Below are positions 20,987-32,629 of a DNA stretch of 64,000 bases, piece after piece. Location of the stretch: contig CM068383.1 of the NCBI GenBank assembly GCA_034770075.1, positions 11,249,778 to 11,313,777 on the forward strand. The letters are read 5' to 3'. The stretch comes from Aralia elata. Its lineage: Eukaryota; Streptophyta; Magnoliopsida; Apiales; Araliaceae. The notes under the pieces were generated by a model, which saw only the letters and a program-made list of their open reading frames with translations, was not told the origin of the DNA and made no database searches. Every line of letters starts with the position of its first letter. Position 1 is the stretch's first letter. A program made the translations under genes and the position numbers.

Positions 20987-22163
20987 AGCTTTTACATGTC
21001 CCCATGTAAACAGAACACACATCACACTTAAAACTTATCAAAATATCCGTCAACTAAATTGTCAAAGGTTTCAAACTCAATTTAATCAACAGTAAATACC
21101 CATACTCATCACAGAAACCTGACCAACACATCATCAACCAACTAATAACAACAACTCTGTCATTCCCCACAGAACATCATCAAAACCAGAATACCCACAC
21201 AAATATCTATCATATGATCGACACAAATACTCAGCTTAGCTACCATGGAACAACAACTGTGCACACCGAATCATGACTCAAAACCTGATTATCCTGCAAT
21301 TCTTTTCAACCATTAGAACATGTAATTTTCACTTCCCTAGGTGAATACATTTTATGCTCCATTTCACCTTCCATTTTTTCCTTTTTAAGTGAGTGCATTT
21401 TATGCTCCATCTCACTTATTTTCTTCTCAACGAGTGCGTTTTACGCCCCATCCCGCTCTTGTATTTATGGGTGAGTGCGTTTTATGCTCCATCTCAACCC
21501 ACCACAAGACATCTGTATTTTTTTCATTATGCAATTTTCACAATTTTCCTTTTTTTACTTTTCAACATAATTTCCAATTTTTTTTCACATGGTTCTGCAA
21601 ACAAAATAAGCAGCTTAACAAGTCTTAAATCATAAGATCAGTGCACAAAGTATAATCCCATAAATAACTCAGTCAAATAATCATGTATCCCATACTCAAG
21701 TATCCATGCAAAGTAATTCTAATTCAAAATCAGCTCATGGATCCTAACTAAGTCATCATCATTCATTAGTTAATAATACATCAAATCAAATTCTGCACAT
21801 AAGCATCAATACTCACTCTACGATTTTAACCTTCAAAAATTTAGCAGAACACTATGATCGTAGGGTAACAATCGTTGAATTAAAATTTTAAAAAAATTTC
21901 AATGAGTGTTTTGTGAGTGTTTTTTTTTCAGTTGTAACTATATATCAGCCAAAAATTTAAGTAAATCCTAAACCTAAACCCCATCCCCACACTCAAACCT
22001 TACATTGTCCCCAATGTAAGACAATCATGCAAAGAAGAAAGTAACTAACTAGCATGCAACTAAAAATAAAAAGTGAAGGGATAGAAAATCAAATCTGATA
22101 TCATGGGTTGCCTCCCATGCAACTGCCCTTATTTAATGTCATTGGCTCGACATCTTTCTTCTC
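20987..22163 (-). other. Athila 3' noncoding region with four stem-loop repeats
   Basis: No gene. Four imperfect copies of GTGAGTGCRTTTTATGCTCC followed by ATCTCAC lie at about 21338-21368, 21388-21415, 21430-21458 and 21470-21498. In copies 1 and 2 the ends can pair (GTGAA with TTCAC, GTGAG with CTCAC). Long noncoding tails before the polypurine tract are usual for Athila elements. Confidence 0.6.
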
Positions 22164-23390
22164 TCAATCTTCATCTTCATAAACTGGATCCATCAAATCC
22201 AGCAACTCCACCTGTTCCTCATAGCCCTCATAGAAGGGTTTCAACCTGTGTCCATTAACTTTGAAAGCCTTCCTTGTTCTTGGATTTTGGATATCAACTG
22301 CACCATAAGGAAAAACATTAGTAATCACAAAAGGACCTTCCCATCTAGAACGTAGTTTACCTGGAAATAACTTCAGCCTTGAATTGAAAAGGAGAACTCT
22401 TTGTCCAACATTGAAAGTATTCCTTAAAATTTATTTATCATGAAAAGCTTTGGTCTTTTCCTTGTAAATTCTAGAGCTTTGATATGATTCATTCCTTAAC
22501 TCCTCAAGTTCTTGCAATTGCAGCTTCCTATGCTCCCCAGCTTCATCCATCTTCATGTTACATTGTTTGATTGCCCAAAAAGCCTTGTGCTCAAGTTGTA
22601 CAGGTAAGTGACAGGGTTTACCAAACACCAACCTATAAGGTGACAAACCTATAAGTGTTTTATATGCAGTTCTATAGGCCCAAAGTGCATCTTCTAATCT
22701 CAAACTCCAATCTTTCTTATTTGGGTTGACTACCTTTTCCAAAATGGACTTGACTTCCCTATTAGATATCTTAGCTTGGCCATTACTTTGAAGATGATAG
22801 GATGTAGAGACTCTATGAATCACATTGTACTTTTTAAATAATGCTGATAACAACCTATTGCAGAAGTGAGTTCCTCTATCACTGATAATAGCTCTTGGAA
22901 TTCCAAATCTGTTAAAGATGTTAGATTTGACAAAATCTACAACAACTTTAGAGTCATCAGTCCTGGTGGCTTTAGCTTCCACCCATTTTGAAACATAATC
23001 AACAGCCAAAAAAATATAAACATTATCAAAAGAAACAGGAAAGGGACCCATAAAATCAATACCCCATACATCAAAATTTTCAACAATTAGAATAGGAGTT
23101 TGTGGCATTTGATTTTTTGTGAGATATTACAGTCTTTTAACAATTTGCACATGTCTTATAGAACATATAAGAATCTTTAAAAATAGTAGGCCAATAGAAA
23201 ACAGATTCTAAAACCTTGTGAGCAGTTCTTTTTGGTCCAAAATGACCTCCACAAGCATATGAATGACAAAAAGATAGAATGAAATGAAATTCACTATTGG
23301 GGACACATCTTCTAACTACCTGATCAACATAAAATTTCCACAGATGTGGATCATCCTAGACATAGTACTTTGCATCACTCATAAGCTTAT
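22164..23390 (-). pseudogene. Athila integrase
   Basis: Integrase would join element DNA to the host genome. Part of the zinc-binding region lies at 23100-23390 (GGHFGPKRTAHKVLES, then CANC) with frame breaks. The core (22431-23108) has the first aspartate in LAVDYVSKW and the second in ISDRGTHF. Exactly 35 residues later, where glutamate is required, a lysine stands (NGQAKISNRE, codon 22770-22772; AAG for GAG). An in-frame TAA at about 22431-22433 separates the C-terminal domain (RVLLFNSRLKLFPGKLRSRW, ending VYEDED) from the core. The enzyme is inactive by sequence. Confidence 0.85.
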
Positions 23391-24878
23391 CTTTCTGAGG
23401 TCTGGAGAACTTACTAGGAATATAAGCACTTGTAAGTAATTTATAATATCAGCATACCAGGGCCATTCCTCATCGATTGCAAGTAGATGCTCATCTGAAA
23501 AGGAATTATGTAATGGAAGTGTCTCTTCATCCCCCATCAATCTGCTCAAGTGATCTGCAACTAGGTTTTCTGCACCTTTCTTCTCTTTAATCTCCAAGTC
23601 AAATTCCTGTAATAGAAGAATCCATCTTATAATTCTTGGCTTTGAGTCCTTTTTAGTCAGCAGATACTTGAGAGCAGCATGGTCAGAATAAACTACTACT
23701 TTAGTTCCCAGTAAATAAGATCTAAATTTATCTAAAGCAAAAACAACTGATAAGAGTTCTTTTTCAGTCGTAGAGTAGCTTATTTGAGCAGGGTTTAGAG
23801 TTCTTGATGCATAGTAGATGGCATGCACAACTTTATTCACTCTTTGGCCCAAAACAGCTCCCACTGCATAGTTGCTTGCATCACACATGATCTCAAAAGG
23901 TAGTTCCCAGTTTGGGGGTTGAATAACAGGTGTTGTGGTCAACAATTGCTTCAGCTTGTCAAAAGCCTCCTTACACTCTTCAGTAAACTGGAACTCCACA
24001 TCTTTCTGTAGCAACTTGCACAAAGGCAAAACTATCTTGGAGAAGTCCTTGATAAACCTCCTATAGAAACCTGCATGTCCAATAAAAGAACGAATCTCCT
24101 GCACTTTTGCAGGGTAAGGTAATGCATCAATAATTTCTATTTTGGCTTTATCAACTTCTAAACCTCTAGAAGAAACAACATGGCCAACTATTCCTTGTTT
24201 TACCATAAAATGATATTTTTCCCAGTTAAGAACAAGATTAGTTTCTAAGCATCTATCAAGCACTTTAGTTAAATTATCAAGACAGGCATCATAAGAATCA
24301 CCATGAATTGTAAAGTCATCCATAAAAACTTCAATGCAACTTTCTAGAAGATCAGAAAACAAGTTTATCATACATTTTTGGAAGGTTCCTGGGGCATTGC
24401 AAAGTCCAAAGGACATTCTTCTATAGGCAAATGTACCAAAAGGGCATGTGAAGGTGGTTTTGTCTTGATCTTCTAGAGATATCATAATTTGGTTATAACC
24501 TGAAAATCCATCTAGAAAATAATAGTAAGTGTGGCCAACCAATCTTTCTAACATTTGATCAATATAGGGGAGAGGAAAATGATCTTTTCTAGTAAATGCA
24601 TTTAATTTCCTATAATCAATACACACTCTCCAACCTGTTTGCATTCTTGTTGGCACTAACTCATTATTGTCATTCTGGACAACTATGATTCCAGATTTCT
24701 TTGGAACTACCTGGACTGGACTCACCCATTGGCTGTCTGAAATTGGGTATATAATGCCTGCATCAAGTAATTTCAACACTTCTTTCTTTACTACCTCCAT
24801 CATGGGTAGGTTCAATCTTCTTTGAGCTTCTCCGGTAGGCTTGACTCCTTCTTCTAACAAGATCCTATGCATACACAC
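23379..24878 (-). pseudogene. Athila reverse transcriptase - RNase H region
   Basis: This 499-codon open stretch copies element RNA into DNA in related elements. It starts within the region before RT (HRILLEEGVKPTGEAQRRLN), then shows VCIDYRKLNAFTRKDHFPLP, the FGLCNAPGTFQKCM motif and the active-site VFMDDFTIHG (about 24309-24330), an intact MDD. The RNase H part includes MCDASNYAVGAVLGQR, the TEKELLSVVFALDKFR glutamate and VYSDHAALKYLL. The chain then runs out of frame before the integrase zinc finger. It is the best preserved enzyme in the window, but its polyprotein neighbours are broken. Confidence 0.9.
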
Positions 24879-25153
24879 AACATGACTTATGCCTTTTATA
24901 TCTGCAATAGTCCAACCAAAGACTGTTATATGATCACTAAGGATTCTCAGTATTCTTGTACTTTGGTCAAATTGTTGGCAATAATCACCGGCAGTGTGTC
25001 ATCTTTTCCCAAGTAAGCATACTTCAGATGGGTTGGCAATGGTTTGAGTTCTAATGTAGGAGCCTACACAACAGAAGGTAACAATTTTTGATGAAAAACG
25101 GGCAATTGAATAGAATGGGCTGTATACTTATCTGAGATTTGTGGTAAAGAATA

Positions 25154-26183
25154 TCAAGCAGCTACAGCCTCCTTCAATTCCTGAGTTTGCTCAATTTCTT
25201 CTCCTTTGTCTAACTCCAAACTGTTAGAAATTACAATTTCCAAGCTGTCCCTTTGCATTTGATCAAAAGAATCCTGTACTAAAGAGTTAACAATATCAAT
25301 AGCATAAACTAGATTAATATCACTAGGGTACCTCATGGCTCCATATATATTGAATTGGATCTTTTCTCCATCAAACTCCATAGTCAAGGTCCCATTGTGC
25401 ACATCAATCATTGTCCTAACAGTCTTTAAGAATGACCTCCCTAATAAGATGTGAGCAGGGTTTGGAGATGAATCATCCTCCATGTTCACAATGTAAAAAT
25501 CTGCAGGAAATATTAGCTCATTCACCTACACTAAAACATCTTCAATTACCCCTTCAGGGTAAGTGTTAGTCTTGTCAGCCAGTTGAATGACAACACCAGT
25601 CTGTTTTAAAGGCCCTAGATTTAAAGAAGCAAATATAGATAATGGCATGCCATTAATTAATTGAAGCTCCTAAATCTAGCATAGCATTTTCAAATCTGGT
25701 ATTACCTATTCTACAGGGAATGGTAAATATGACTGGGTCTTTACATTTTGGGGGCATTTTCCTTTGTAAAACTGCTGACACATTTTCTCGTATTGTGACT
25801 CTTTCATCAATTTTTAACTTTCTTTTATTTGTGCAGAGTTCTTTTAAAAACTTGGCATACTTGGGCACTTGTTTTATTGCATCTAACAGAGGGATATTTA
25901 CCTCCACCTTCCTAAAAGTCTCAAGGATCTCTTTCTCTTGCTTATCCTTTCTTGAAGCTTTGTGATTCCTTGGTGAAAAAGGTAAAACATTAGTCTTAAC
26001 TGAAATAGCAGGGTTAGGAATTACCTTAGATGGTCCAGTCTCCTTGTTCCTCTCTTCTTCAAACTCAGTAGTGGCTTTGGGCACTTCCAGCTCTTTCCCA
26101 CTTCTTAATGTAATGGCACTTGCACTCTCCATTGGATTCACAACTGTTTGAGAGGGCAGTTTACCTGAGCCTTGAGAGTCCAA
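25154..26183 (-). pseudogene. Athila gag C-terminus and protease region
   Basis: The minus strand gives a linker (SASAITLRSGKELEVPK), the VNIPLLDAIKQVPKYAKFLK segment typical of Athila polyproteins, then RFENAMLDLGASIN. That is an aspartic-protease active site with leucine in the usual DSGAS-type position. After stops and a frame break near 25530-25660 the chain resumes as PADFYIVNMEDD and HILLGRSFLKT, the protease C-terminal half. Aspartic protease cuts the polyprotein into capsid and enzymes. The copy is interrupted. Confidence 0.75.
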
Positions 26184-26296
26184 TCTCCCAACTGTGGTAG
26201 CTAATTAACCCATTTAGTTCCTCAGATCATTAATGGAAGTTCTTGTATCCTTTTAGAACTACTATTGCTAAGTCATAAAGGCTTTAAATATGTCCT

Positions 26297-27565
26297 CTAG
26301 TGATGTCCCAGGGTTGGCAGGTGCTGGTTGTCTTTGTTGGTATTGTTGTGGAGCTGGTTGGAAGCCTTCCTGTCTATTGGGGAAAACAGATTGTACAGGT
26401 GGTCTATTTCCTTCATAGCTAAGGTTAGGATGATCCTTCTATCCTGGATTGTATGTGTTTGAATAGGGATCATATCTTTTTTAAGGTTGTGTCTGAAAGT
26501 TCCCCATTGCATTGGCTTGTTGCATAGTCTCATCATCTTGCAATGTTGGGCATGAATCAGTGGTATGGCTAGACAACAAACAGATCCCACAAGCTTTTGC
26601 TACTGACATATTCCCTACAGTCAATTGTCTAACAATAGTAGTTAATTCAGAAATTTGTTGATCATGATTATATGTGCTCACCTCATTCACTCTTGTGGGT
26701 GCATATATTATTCATCCTAGTACCATACTGTTGAGAGTTTGCAGCCATGTTTGCAATTAGGTTCTTTGCAGCTTCTGGTGTCTTATCAACTAAGGCTCCT
26801 CCACTTGCTACATCAATCATGCTTCTGTCCATGGGCAGTAATCCTTCATAGAAGTATTGGATTAGATGTTGATCATCAATTTGGTGAGGTGGACAACTGG
26901 AACATAACTTCTTAAATCTTTCCTAATACTCATATAAAGTTTCTCCATTGAACTGCCTGATGCCACATATCTCCTTCCTGATGTTAGCCACTCTTGAAGC
27001 AGGAACGTACTTTTCCAAGAAAAGCTTCTTCATGTCATTCTAGGTTTGGATTGATCCTAAAGGTAGGTAGTACAGCCAGTCCTTTGCTAAGTCTGCTAGT
27101 GAGAATGGAAAAGCTCTAAGCTTTATTTGTTCTTCAGTCATTCCTCGTGGTTTCATAGTGGAACACACACACCACATGAAACTCCTTCAAATTCTTGTAT
27201 GGATCTTCACATGTAAGACCACGAAAAGTAGGCAAAAGGTGAATTAGACCAGATTTAAGTTCAAAAGAAGCATTTAAAGTAGGATACTCAATACACAAAG
27301 GTTGTTAATTGAGATTAGGAGTATCTAATTCTTTTAAAGTCCTGTTATTATTAAGATCAGCCATCTCCTCTTCTTCTTCTGAATCAGTAGATGAATTGTT
27401 AGATAGCAATTCAATTGCTATGTTGAGACCAGGTGATGAAACAAAGGCTTCTTCTGAATCTGTAGTTGAATTCTTTACTCTACGACTCTTCTTTCTTAGC
27501 CTTCTTGTTGTTTTCTCTATTTCTGGATCAAAATTCAGTTCAGTAGATTGAGAGGATCGAGTCAT
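26297..27565 (-). pseudogene. Athila gag
   Basis: The likely start is the ATG at 27563-27565 (MTRSSQSTELNF), about 45 bp inside the primer-binding site. A basic segment (RRLRKKSRRVK) and an acidic DSEEEEE tract follow. The first stop comes near 27305. Beyond it the capsid sequence can be followed only in pieces (GLIHLLPTFRGLTCEDPYKN, ACGICLLSSHTTDSCPTL), the latter the cysteine region. Many stops make this one of the most decayed parts of the element. Confidence 0.75.
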
Positions 27566-27609
27566 AAACTAAAAAGCAACACAAAATAAATAAAAATAAA
27601 TAATCAACT

Positions 27610-27626
27610 CCCCGACAATGGCGCCA
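27610..27626 (-). other. Primer-binding site of the Athila element (tRNA-Asp type)
   Basis: The minus strand reads TGGCGCCATTGTCGGGG, five bases after the LTR end. It differs at two positions from TGGCGCCGTTGCCGGGG, the complement of the plant tRNA-Asp 3' end, which is the primer expected for Athila. Confidence 0.85.
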
Positions 27627-27631
27627 AAATT

Positions 27632-29354
27632 TGGGAGAGCTGTCGTTAAGCAATCCAAAATTAAACCTCAGTTTACTCTACAAATTTAAACAATAAGCAC
27701 AGTAGCAAGCAATGATCGATCCCACAGAGAATGATATTGCTTTGAATTTATTCTAACATTTCTAACTAAAACAGTAATTAAAGATTGAGGGTTTTTGAAT
27801 CAATTATAATTAACTTAAGAAAAATAGAATTAAATTTATGAAAATAATCAAATATGTAAAAGCTTAAGTTCTTCAGTTCAGCTTCACCAATTTACAGTAA
27901 TAGAATAATCAAGTTAATATTATTTCTTCCTTCAATGAAATTAACAACCCTAGATGATCAGCAATCGCTCAATTATCCGAAATTCTCCTTAGGTTTTAAA
28001 TCTAATGTGACAATCGCCTCCACTAGACTCTAACTGTTATATAACCCAGAACTATCAGTCTAGATTTAATATGACAGAAGCATTGAGAATTAGAGAATTA
28101 GGTTGTTCCAAGTAACAATCACACTATCAAGAATTATTTAACTTGCCTTCTGATAATCTTAATAATACCCAAAAGCTTGTCCACAATCAAATATTATTAA
28201 GTACTACTTGTGATCAAATACAACATCATTTGCTTAATATTATACCTTAATCTAGCAGATGATAACAATTCACCAATTTAATCCTGCAGAAAACAAATTA
28301 GTAAACTGAATAACATATAAGAAATTCAATCGGATTATCAAAATAAATTTCATGCACGAAGGAATCAATAATGTAACTCAATTATTATATTAACTGTAAA
28401 TATGGTTCCATATCCCTTCAGAACTGAATAAAAGAACTAAGCTAGCATGATAAAATATAATCTAAGATCAGGAATAATGAATGTGTTGGATCCCTCAACT
28501 AATTAGAAGTGACAAGTATTTATAGATGCCTTGAAACCCTAGAAGAATTCTAATCCTACTCTACTTCGGAAGTCTTCAATCTGCAGATATGGCAGCTTCT
28601 TAATCCTTGTCAATCTCCGAAATCCTGCTTTAAGTAGCTTCCTTATCAATTTAGAATTAAGTTCCCAAAACCAAATCTTCTTCAGTTTCCTTTTCCAATT
28701 CTAGCTCAGATTCAGTTTCCATCTTTGATCAGATTCCATACTAGACTCTACTTCCATAATTAGAGATACTTTCCATGTAAGATTATAATTCCATCTCCAA
28801 ATCCTCGTACGAATCGAACTCTAGCACTCCAATACTCCAAATCCTACTCAGAATAGGAAATTTGCAAATCGATCAGAATCGTAGAGTCAAACTCTGTACC
28901 AGCACTTCATAGTGTAGATATGACATCGTAGAGTGGACTGGGACAATTTTCGAGTTGACAGTACCATCGTAGAGTGAATCACGACAATCGTAGAGTGGAA
29001 CTCTTCTCTCAAAATCGTAGAGCATGCAAAATCGTCGAACAGGAAGTCTGGTCGTAGAGTTCAGCTAGAAATCGTCGAGCAACTTTTGCCTTAGTCTTCC
29101 TATGATCATAGAGCTGCGAAACTGCACTCCAATACTACGAACATAGAACTCTCACTCAGCGATCGTAGAGTACCAATGCCGACCTTAGAATATTTCTGCA
29201 AAACAACATACTCAGCATTAAACTACATTTTTACAGAATCATACCAGATACTTCTATAAATCAATAAATACCTTAAATTAACTCGTATGACAGAAAACAT
29301 ACAACAAAACTAAACATGAAGGGATGAAAATAATCAAATATTATGCACCTATCA
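27632..29354 (-). repeat. 5' LTR of the Athila element (1723 bp)
   Basis: It matches the LTR at 19256-20971 throughout, with scattered single-base differences. It carries the CGTAGAGT cluster at 28885-29190. On the minus strand it drives the element and ends CTCTCCCA just before the primer-binding site. Confidence 0.9.
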
Positions 29355-30616
29355 AACAATCGCTGACGTCAGCCAAACGTCTACCGATCCTACTGAAGGA
29401 ATAATTCATCAACCTGAACTAACCGAAACCCCTCCCATAATCCAACCGATCACCACAATCCCGATGACACAAACTTCCTCATCTTCCATCATCCCCACTA
29501 CCGCCATCACCGAAAGGAACCTTCTAGACATCCCTCCTTCCGAGAGGAGCACCATTCTGCGAATGAAAAGAAGGCGTCAAGCGAAGATTGCCAAACCAAA
29601 CTCATCACCTGAAGCAGAAGAAACATTCAGACTGACCCACCAACCTCTGAAGCCCCACAACCATAGAACCAAAAAGAACCTGAAATTCCACTTCTAAACC
29701 TCCAGCCAAAAAATAACACACAGATATCCCCTCTTACCACTAATCCCCGCCACCATTAGCCCAACATTTTTCCCTAACTCCCGATCGCATCTCGGTATCG
29801 TTATGGCCCCAAAGACCAGAATACTTCCCAATCAACCTCTTCGACCACTTTGTGCTTCCTGGAGATGACGAAAAATTTGAAGGAGCAAGTCTCCGAGAAC
29901 TCGTAAACTCTAATGCATTGAATCTAAGCCGCGTAAACATCTTTAGTCTATTCTGGCCTCCGAACTCACGTAATAAATTTGTTATCTAACTCCTCTTCCC
30001 TCTACCTCTAGGCCGCTGCTATTACCGGTCGACTCCTCCATCAAATAACCCAAGTCGAAGAAAGAGAAGAAGAGCAAGAAGTCGAAGCTGCCCGTCAAAA
30101 GTTGACGCTCGAAGTTGCAATGGCCAGCTTGGAGAAAGAGAAGAAGCTACACAACAATACCGCCCTCTGCTGTGATGAACTCGAGGCCGAACTGAAGAAA
30201 GCCCATGAAGAAGCTGCCGAAGGCGAGAAACGCCGCTTGGCGATTCTGAAAAACTATGAAGACAAAAAGAACTAGTGCGGGGCTCTGATGGTTACCAATA
30301 TAGTTTTGCAGAGGAAACTCGAGTCTACCGAAGTGAAGCTCGGAATGTCCGTTGAGGCTCACAACACTTTAGAAAGAGAGTTCAACAGCTATAAGGCGCT
30401 AGGTCCTCCACTGATCGAGGCCATCAAATAACAGATCATTCAAGAGTACCAAAGGTCCCCGAGCTAACGGATGAGGTGTTATAATAGTTTAACCTCAGCT
30501 ATCAGAGTGCTCAGGACAGAGACAAAGAGAGAATGCTGACATATCATCTTAACGCAACAATCTTGGACTCCTCGGACGACGAAGTCGAACCCGAAGCCGA
30601 GAACCAACCTCCTTAG
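29355..30616 (+). pseudogene. Antisense gene of the Tat element, 3' half (coiled coil)
   Basis: This continues the antisense gene after the Athila insertion. Plus-strand pieces include a Pro/Ser/Thr-rich stretch, PEYFPINLFDHFVLPGDDE, then a long charged coiled coil (QVEEREEEQEVEAARQK, EKEKKLHNNT, LKKAHEEAAEGEKRRLAIL, LEREFNSYKALGPPLIEAIK) and an acidic tail (SDDEVEPEAENQPP) with stop at 30614-30616. N-terminal domain, low-complexity linker and C-terminal coiled coil is the usual layout of these proteins. It ends about 230 bp from the convergent integrase end at 30842. Several stops and frame changes make it a pseudogene. Confidence 0.6.
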
Positions 30617-30841
30617 TAATAAAAACATATTTGTAATAGTTTATTTTGTAATTAACTCTCCATGTACAAACATTCAATCATCAATGAAGATATCATTTAT
30701 GAGAAAATTTTGAAAAATTATTACATTAAGCACCAATATAAAATTATAGAGTCATAAGAAACTACTTAACATGCACTACTGATAATACTTCCTAAGTCTC
30801 CCTGCATGCTAAGTGTTTTTGACTTCTGTCCCATCCATTAC

Positions 30842-32035
30842 TCAAAACCAGTAAGTACCTGGCTTCGACACTTCAACAACTTCATACGAACCATCCCAGT
30901 TCGGCATAAGCTTACCTGTATTCTGAGGAGTAGATGCTTCAGCCTCCCGAAGCACAAGATCACCAACCTCGAACCTCCGTACTTTTACGCCTTTATTGAA
31001 ATGCCTAGCCGTTTGCCGCTGGTAGTTAGCCAAACGTACTACAGCTGAATCCCGAATCTCATCTAATAGATCCAAATTTAGTCGAAGTCCATCATCATTA
31101 TATAACTCCTTATACCGGCTGACCCGAATAATGGGAAAACCGATTTCCACCGGTACCAAGGCATCGGTCCGATACGCCGACCTGAATGGTGAATCCCCTG
31201 TAGTCATCCTTGGGGTTGTCTGATATGCCCACAAGACACTGAGCAGCTCCTCCAGCTAATGCCTTTTAGCTTCATCTAGCCTTCACTTAATCCCATTCAA
31301 TAAGGTCCGGTTTGTCACTTTTACTTGCTCATTCGACTGAGGATGAGCCACCGAAGTCTTCCTATGTTGGATATTTAAGTCCGCGAGAAACTCTTCGAAT
31401 TTCAAACTCATGAACTGTTGTCTGTTGTCAGACACAAAAACCATTGGAATACCGAAGCGAAACACTACAAACTCCTTCAAAAATTTTAAGCACTCTTGTT
31501 CAAAAATACACCGAAGTGGCTTCGGCTCTACCCATTTGGTCATATAATCGATCGCGACTATCACGAAGCTGACCTGTCCCTTAGCCTTTGGCAACGGTCC
31601 TAAGATATCAATCCCCTAAACAGTGAACATAATTGGAGAAAGGACTGAAGACAACTCCTCTGGCGGTTGATGCGGTATCAGACTATTCAACTGGCACTTC
31701 GGGCACTTCTTTACATAGTCCTTCGCTTCTTGAAACACCGTTGGCCAATAGTAACCCTATCGAAGAACCTTATATGCCAGAGCTTTTTCACCCATGTGGT
31801 CCCCATAAATTCCTTCGTGCACTTCTCGAAGTACGTACTTAGCTTCGGACGGGACCAAACACTTTAACAAAGGGGAAGTGAATGCCCGTCGATACAAATC
31901 TCCATCAATCAGTACGATGTTTGAACTCCTGTATTTGATTTTCTTTGCTAACAACCGGTTCGAAGGTAACTCGCCATCATCAAGATAACTTATGTAAGGT
32001 CCCCTCCAATTTTTCGAATGTTCCACCACCATCAC
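30842..32035 (-). pseudogene. Tat element integrase
   Basis: From right to left the zinc finger (HEGIYGDH, then CPKC) lies at 31690-31842. The core has IDYMTKW and VSDNRQQF for the two aspartates. Exactly 35 residues on, the codon at 31319-31321 is AAA (NEQVKVTNRT), lysine in place of the catalytic glutamate. Stops lie near 31757, 31617 and 31265. The C-terminal part includes LWAYQTTPRMTTGDSPF and GDLVLREAEASTPQNTGKLM, as in Tat and related integrases. Inactive by sequence. Confidence 0.85.
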
Positions 32036-32272
32036 CTCTATCCTCTAAACACTTGGTGAATTTAAGACTTCCAGAAACACTGACCCACTAAATGAACTTG
32101 GATCAGTCGTTGCTAATCTGGCCAACGCATCGGCTACAGTGTTATCCGACCTATCAACTCCTTGAAAGGCGAACGAGCTGAAGTAATGTAGCCGATCTTT
32201 GACCTCTGCCAGATATTTAGTCATATTTGCCCCCCGGACCTCATTCTCCCCCGATATCTATTTAACTACCAA

Positions 32273-32584
32273 CTAAAAATCGTTGAAGATGATCAACCTC
32301 TGGACCTCAAGACTTCTAGCCAAACGCAAGCCCGCCAAGATAGCTTCATACACAGCCTCGTTGTTTATCGCTTTGAATCCGAAGCGAATAGCCTGATGCA
32401 CCTTGAAACCCTCGGGACTTGTTAAGATTACCCTTGCGCCGCTTACATTCGAAGTTGACGACCCATCAACATACAATGTCCACGAGGTTTGAGTTGATCG
32501 AACGTCCGATGTTGAACCCACCAGCTCCAGTTGATCAACTAAATCGGGTTCGAAAAACGAACACTCTACCACAAAGTCGACCAA
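32273..32584 (-). pseudogene. Second, archaeal-type RNase H of the Tat element
   Basis: LYVDGSSTSNVSGARVILTS gives the first aspartate and the glycine-rich strand, NNEAVYEAILAGLRLA the catalytic glutamate, and LIIFNDF the third acidic position. This is the extra RNase H between the normal RNase H and integrase that marks the Tat lineage (Ogre, Retand, TatII/III). It is separated from the upstream RT-RNase H frame by stops. After 32273 the frame continues interrupted toward the integrase. Confidence 0.8.
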
Positions 32585-32629
32585 AGCCTGACCCTTGATC
32601 GTCGTCCGAGGGTGATACTCCAGTATAAA

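Larger units (their letters stand above)
19256..29354 (-). mobile_element. Athila-type Ty3/gypsy element with both LTRs (10.1 kb)
   Basis: Two direct LTRs (19256-20971 and 27632-29354) enclose, on the minus strand, a primer-binding site for tRNA-Asp, gag, protease, RT-RNase H, integrase, a long noncoding 3' region and a purine-rich tract. RT motifs and the PBS are typical of Athila. The LTRs look roughly 96-97% identical by eye, so the insertion is moderately young. Flanking 5-mers differ (GACCC left, AACAA right), so no target duplication is visible. Gag and integrase carry several stops. Confidence 0.9.

Noticed and set aside
19256..29354. Target duplication CCTATCAA on the left flank of Athila
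   Set aside because: CTATCAA near 19241 resembles the LTR tip CCTATCA but is not adjacent to the element end and has no equal on the right flank.
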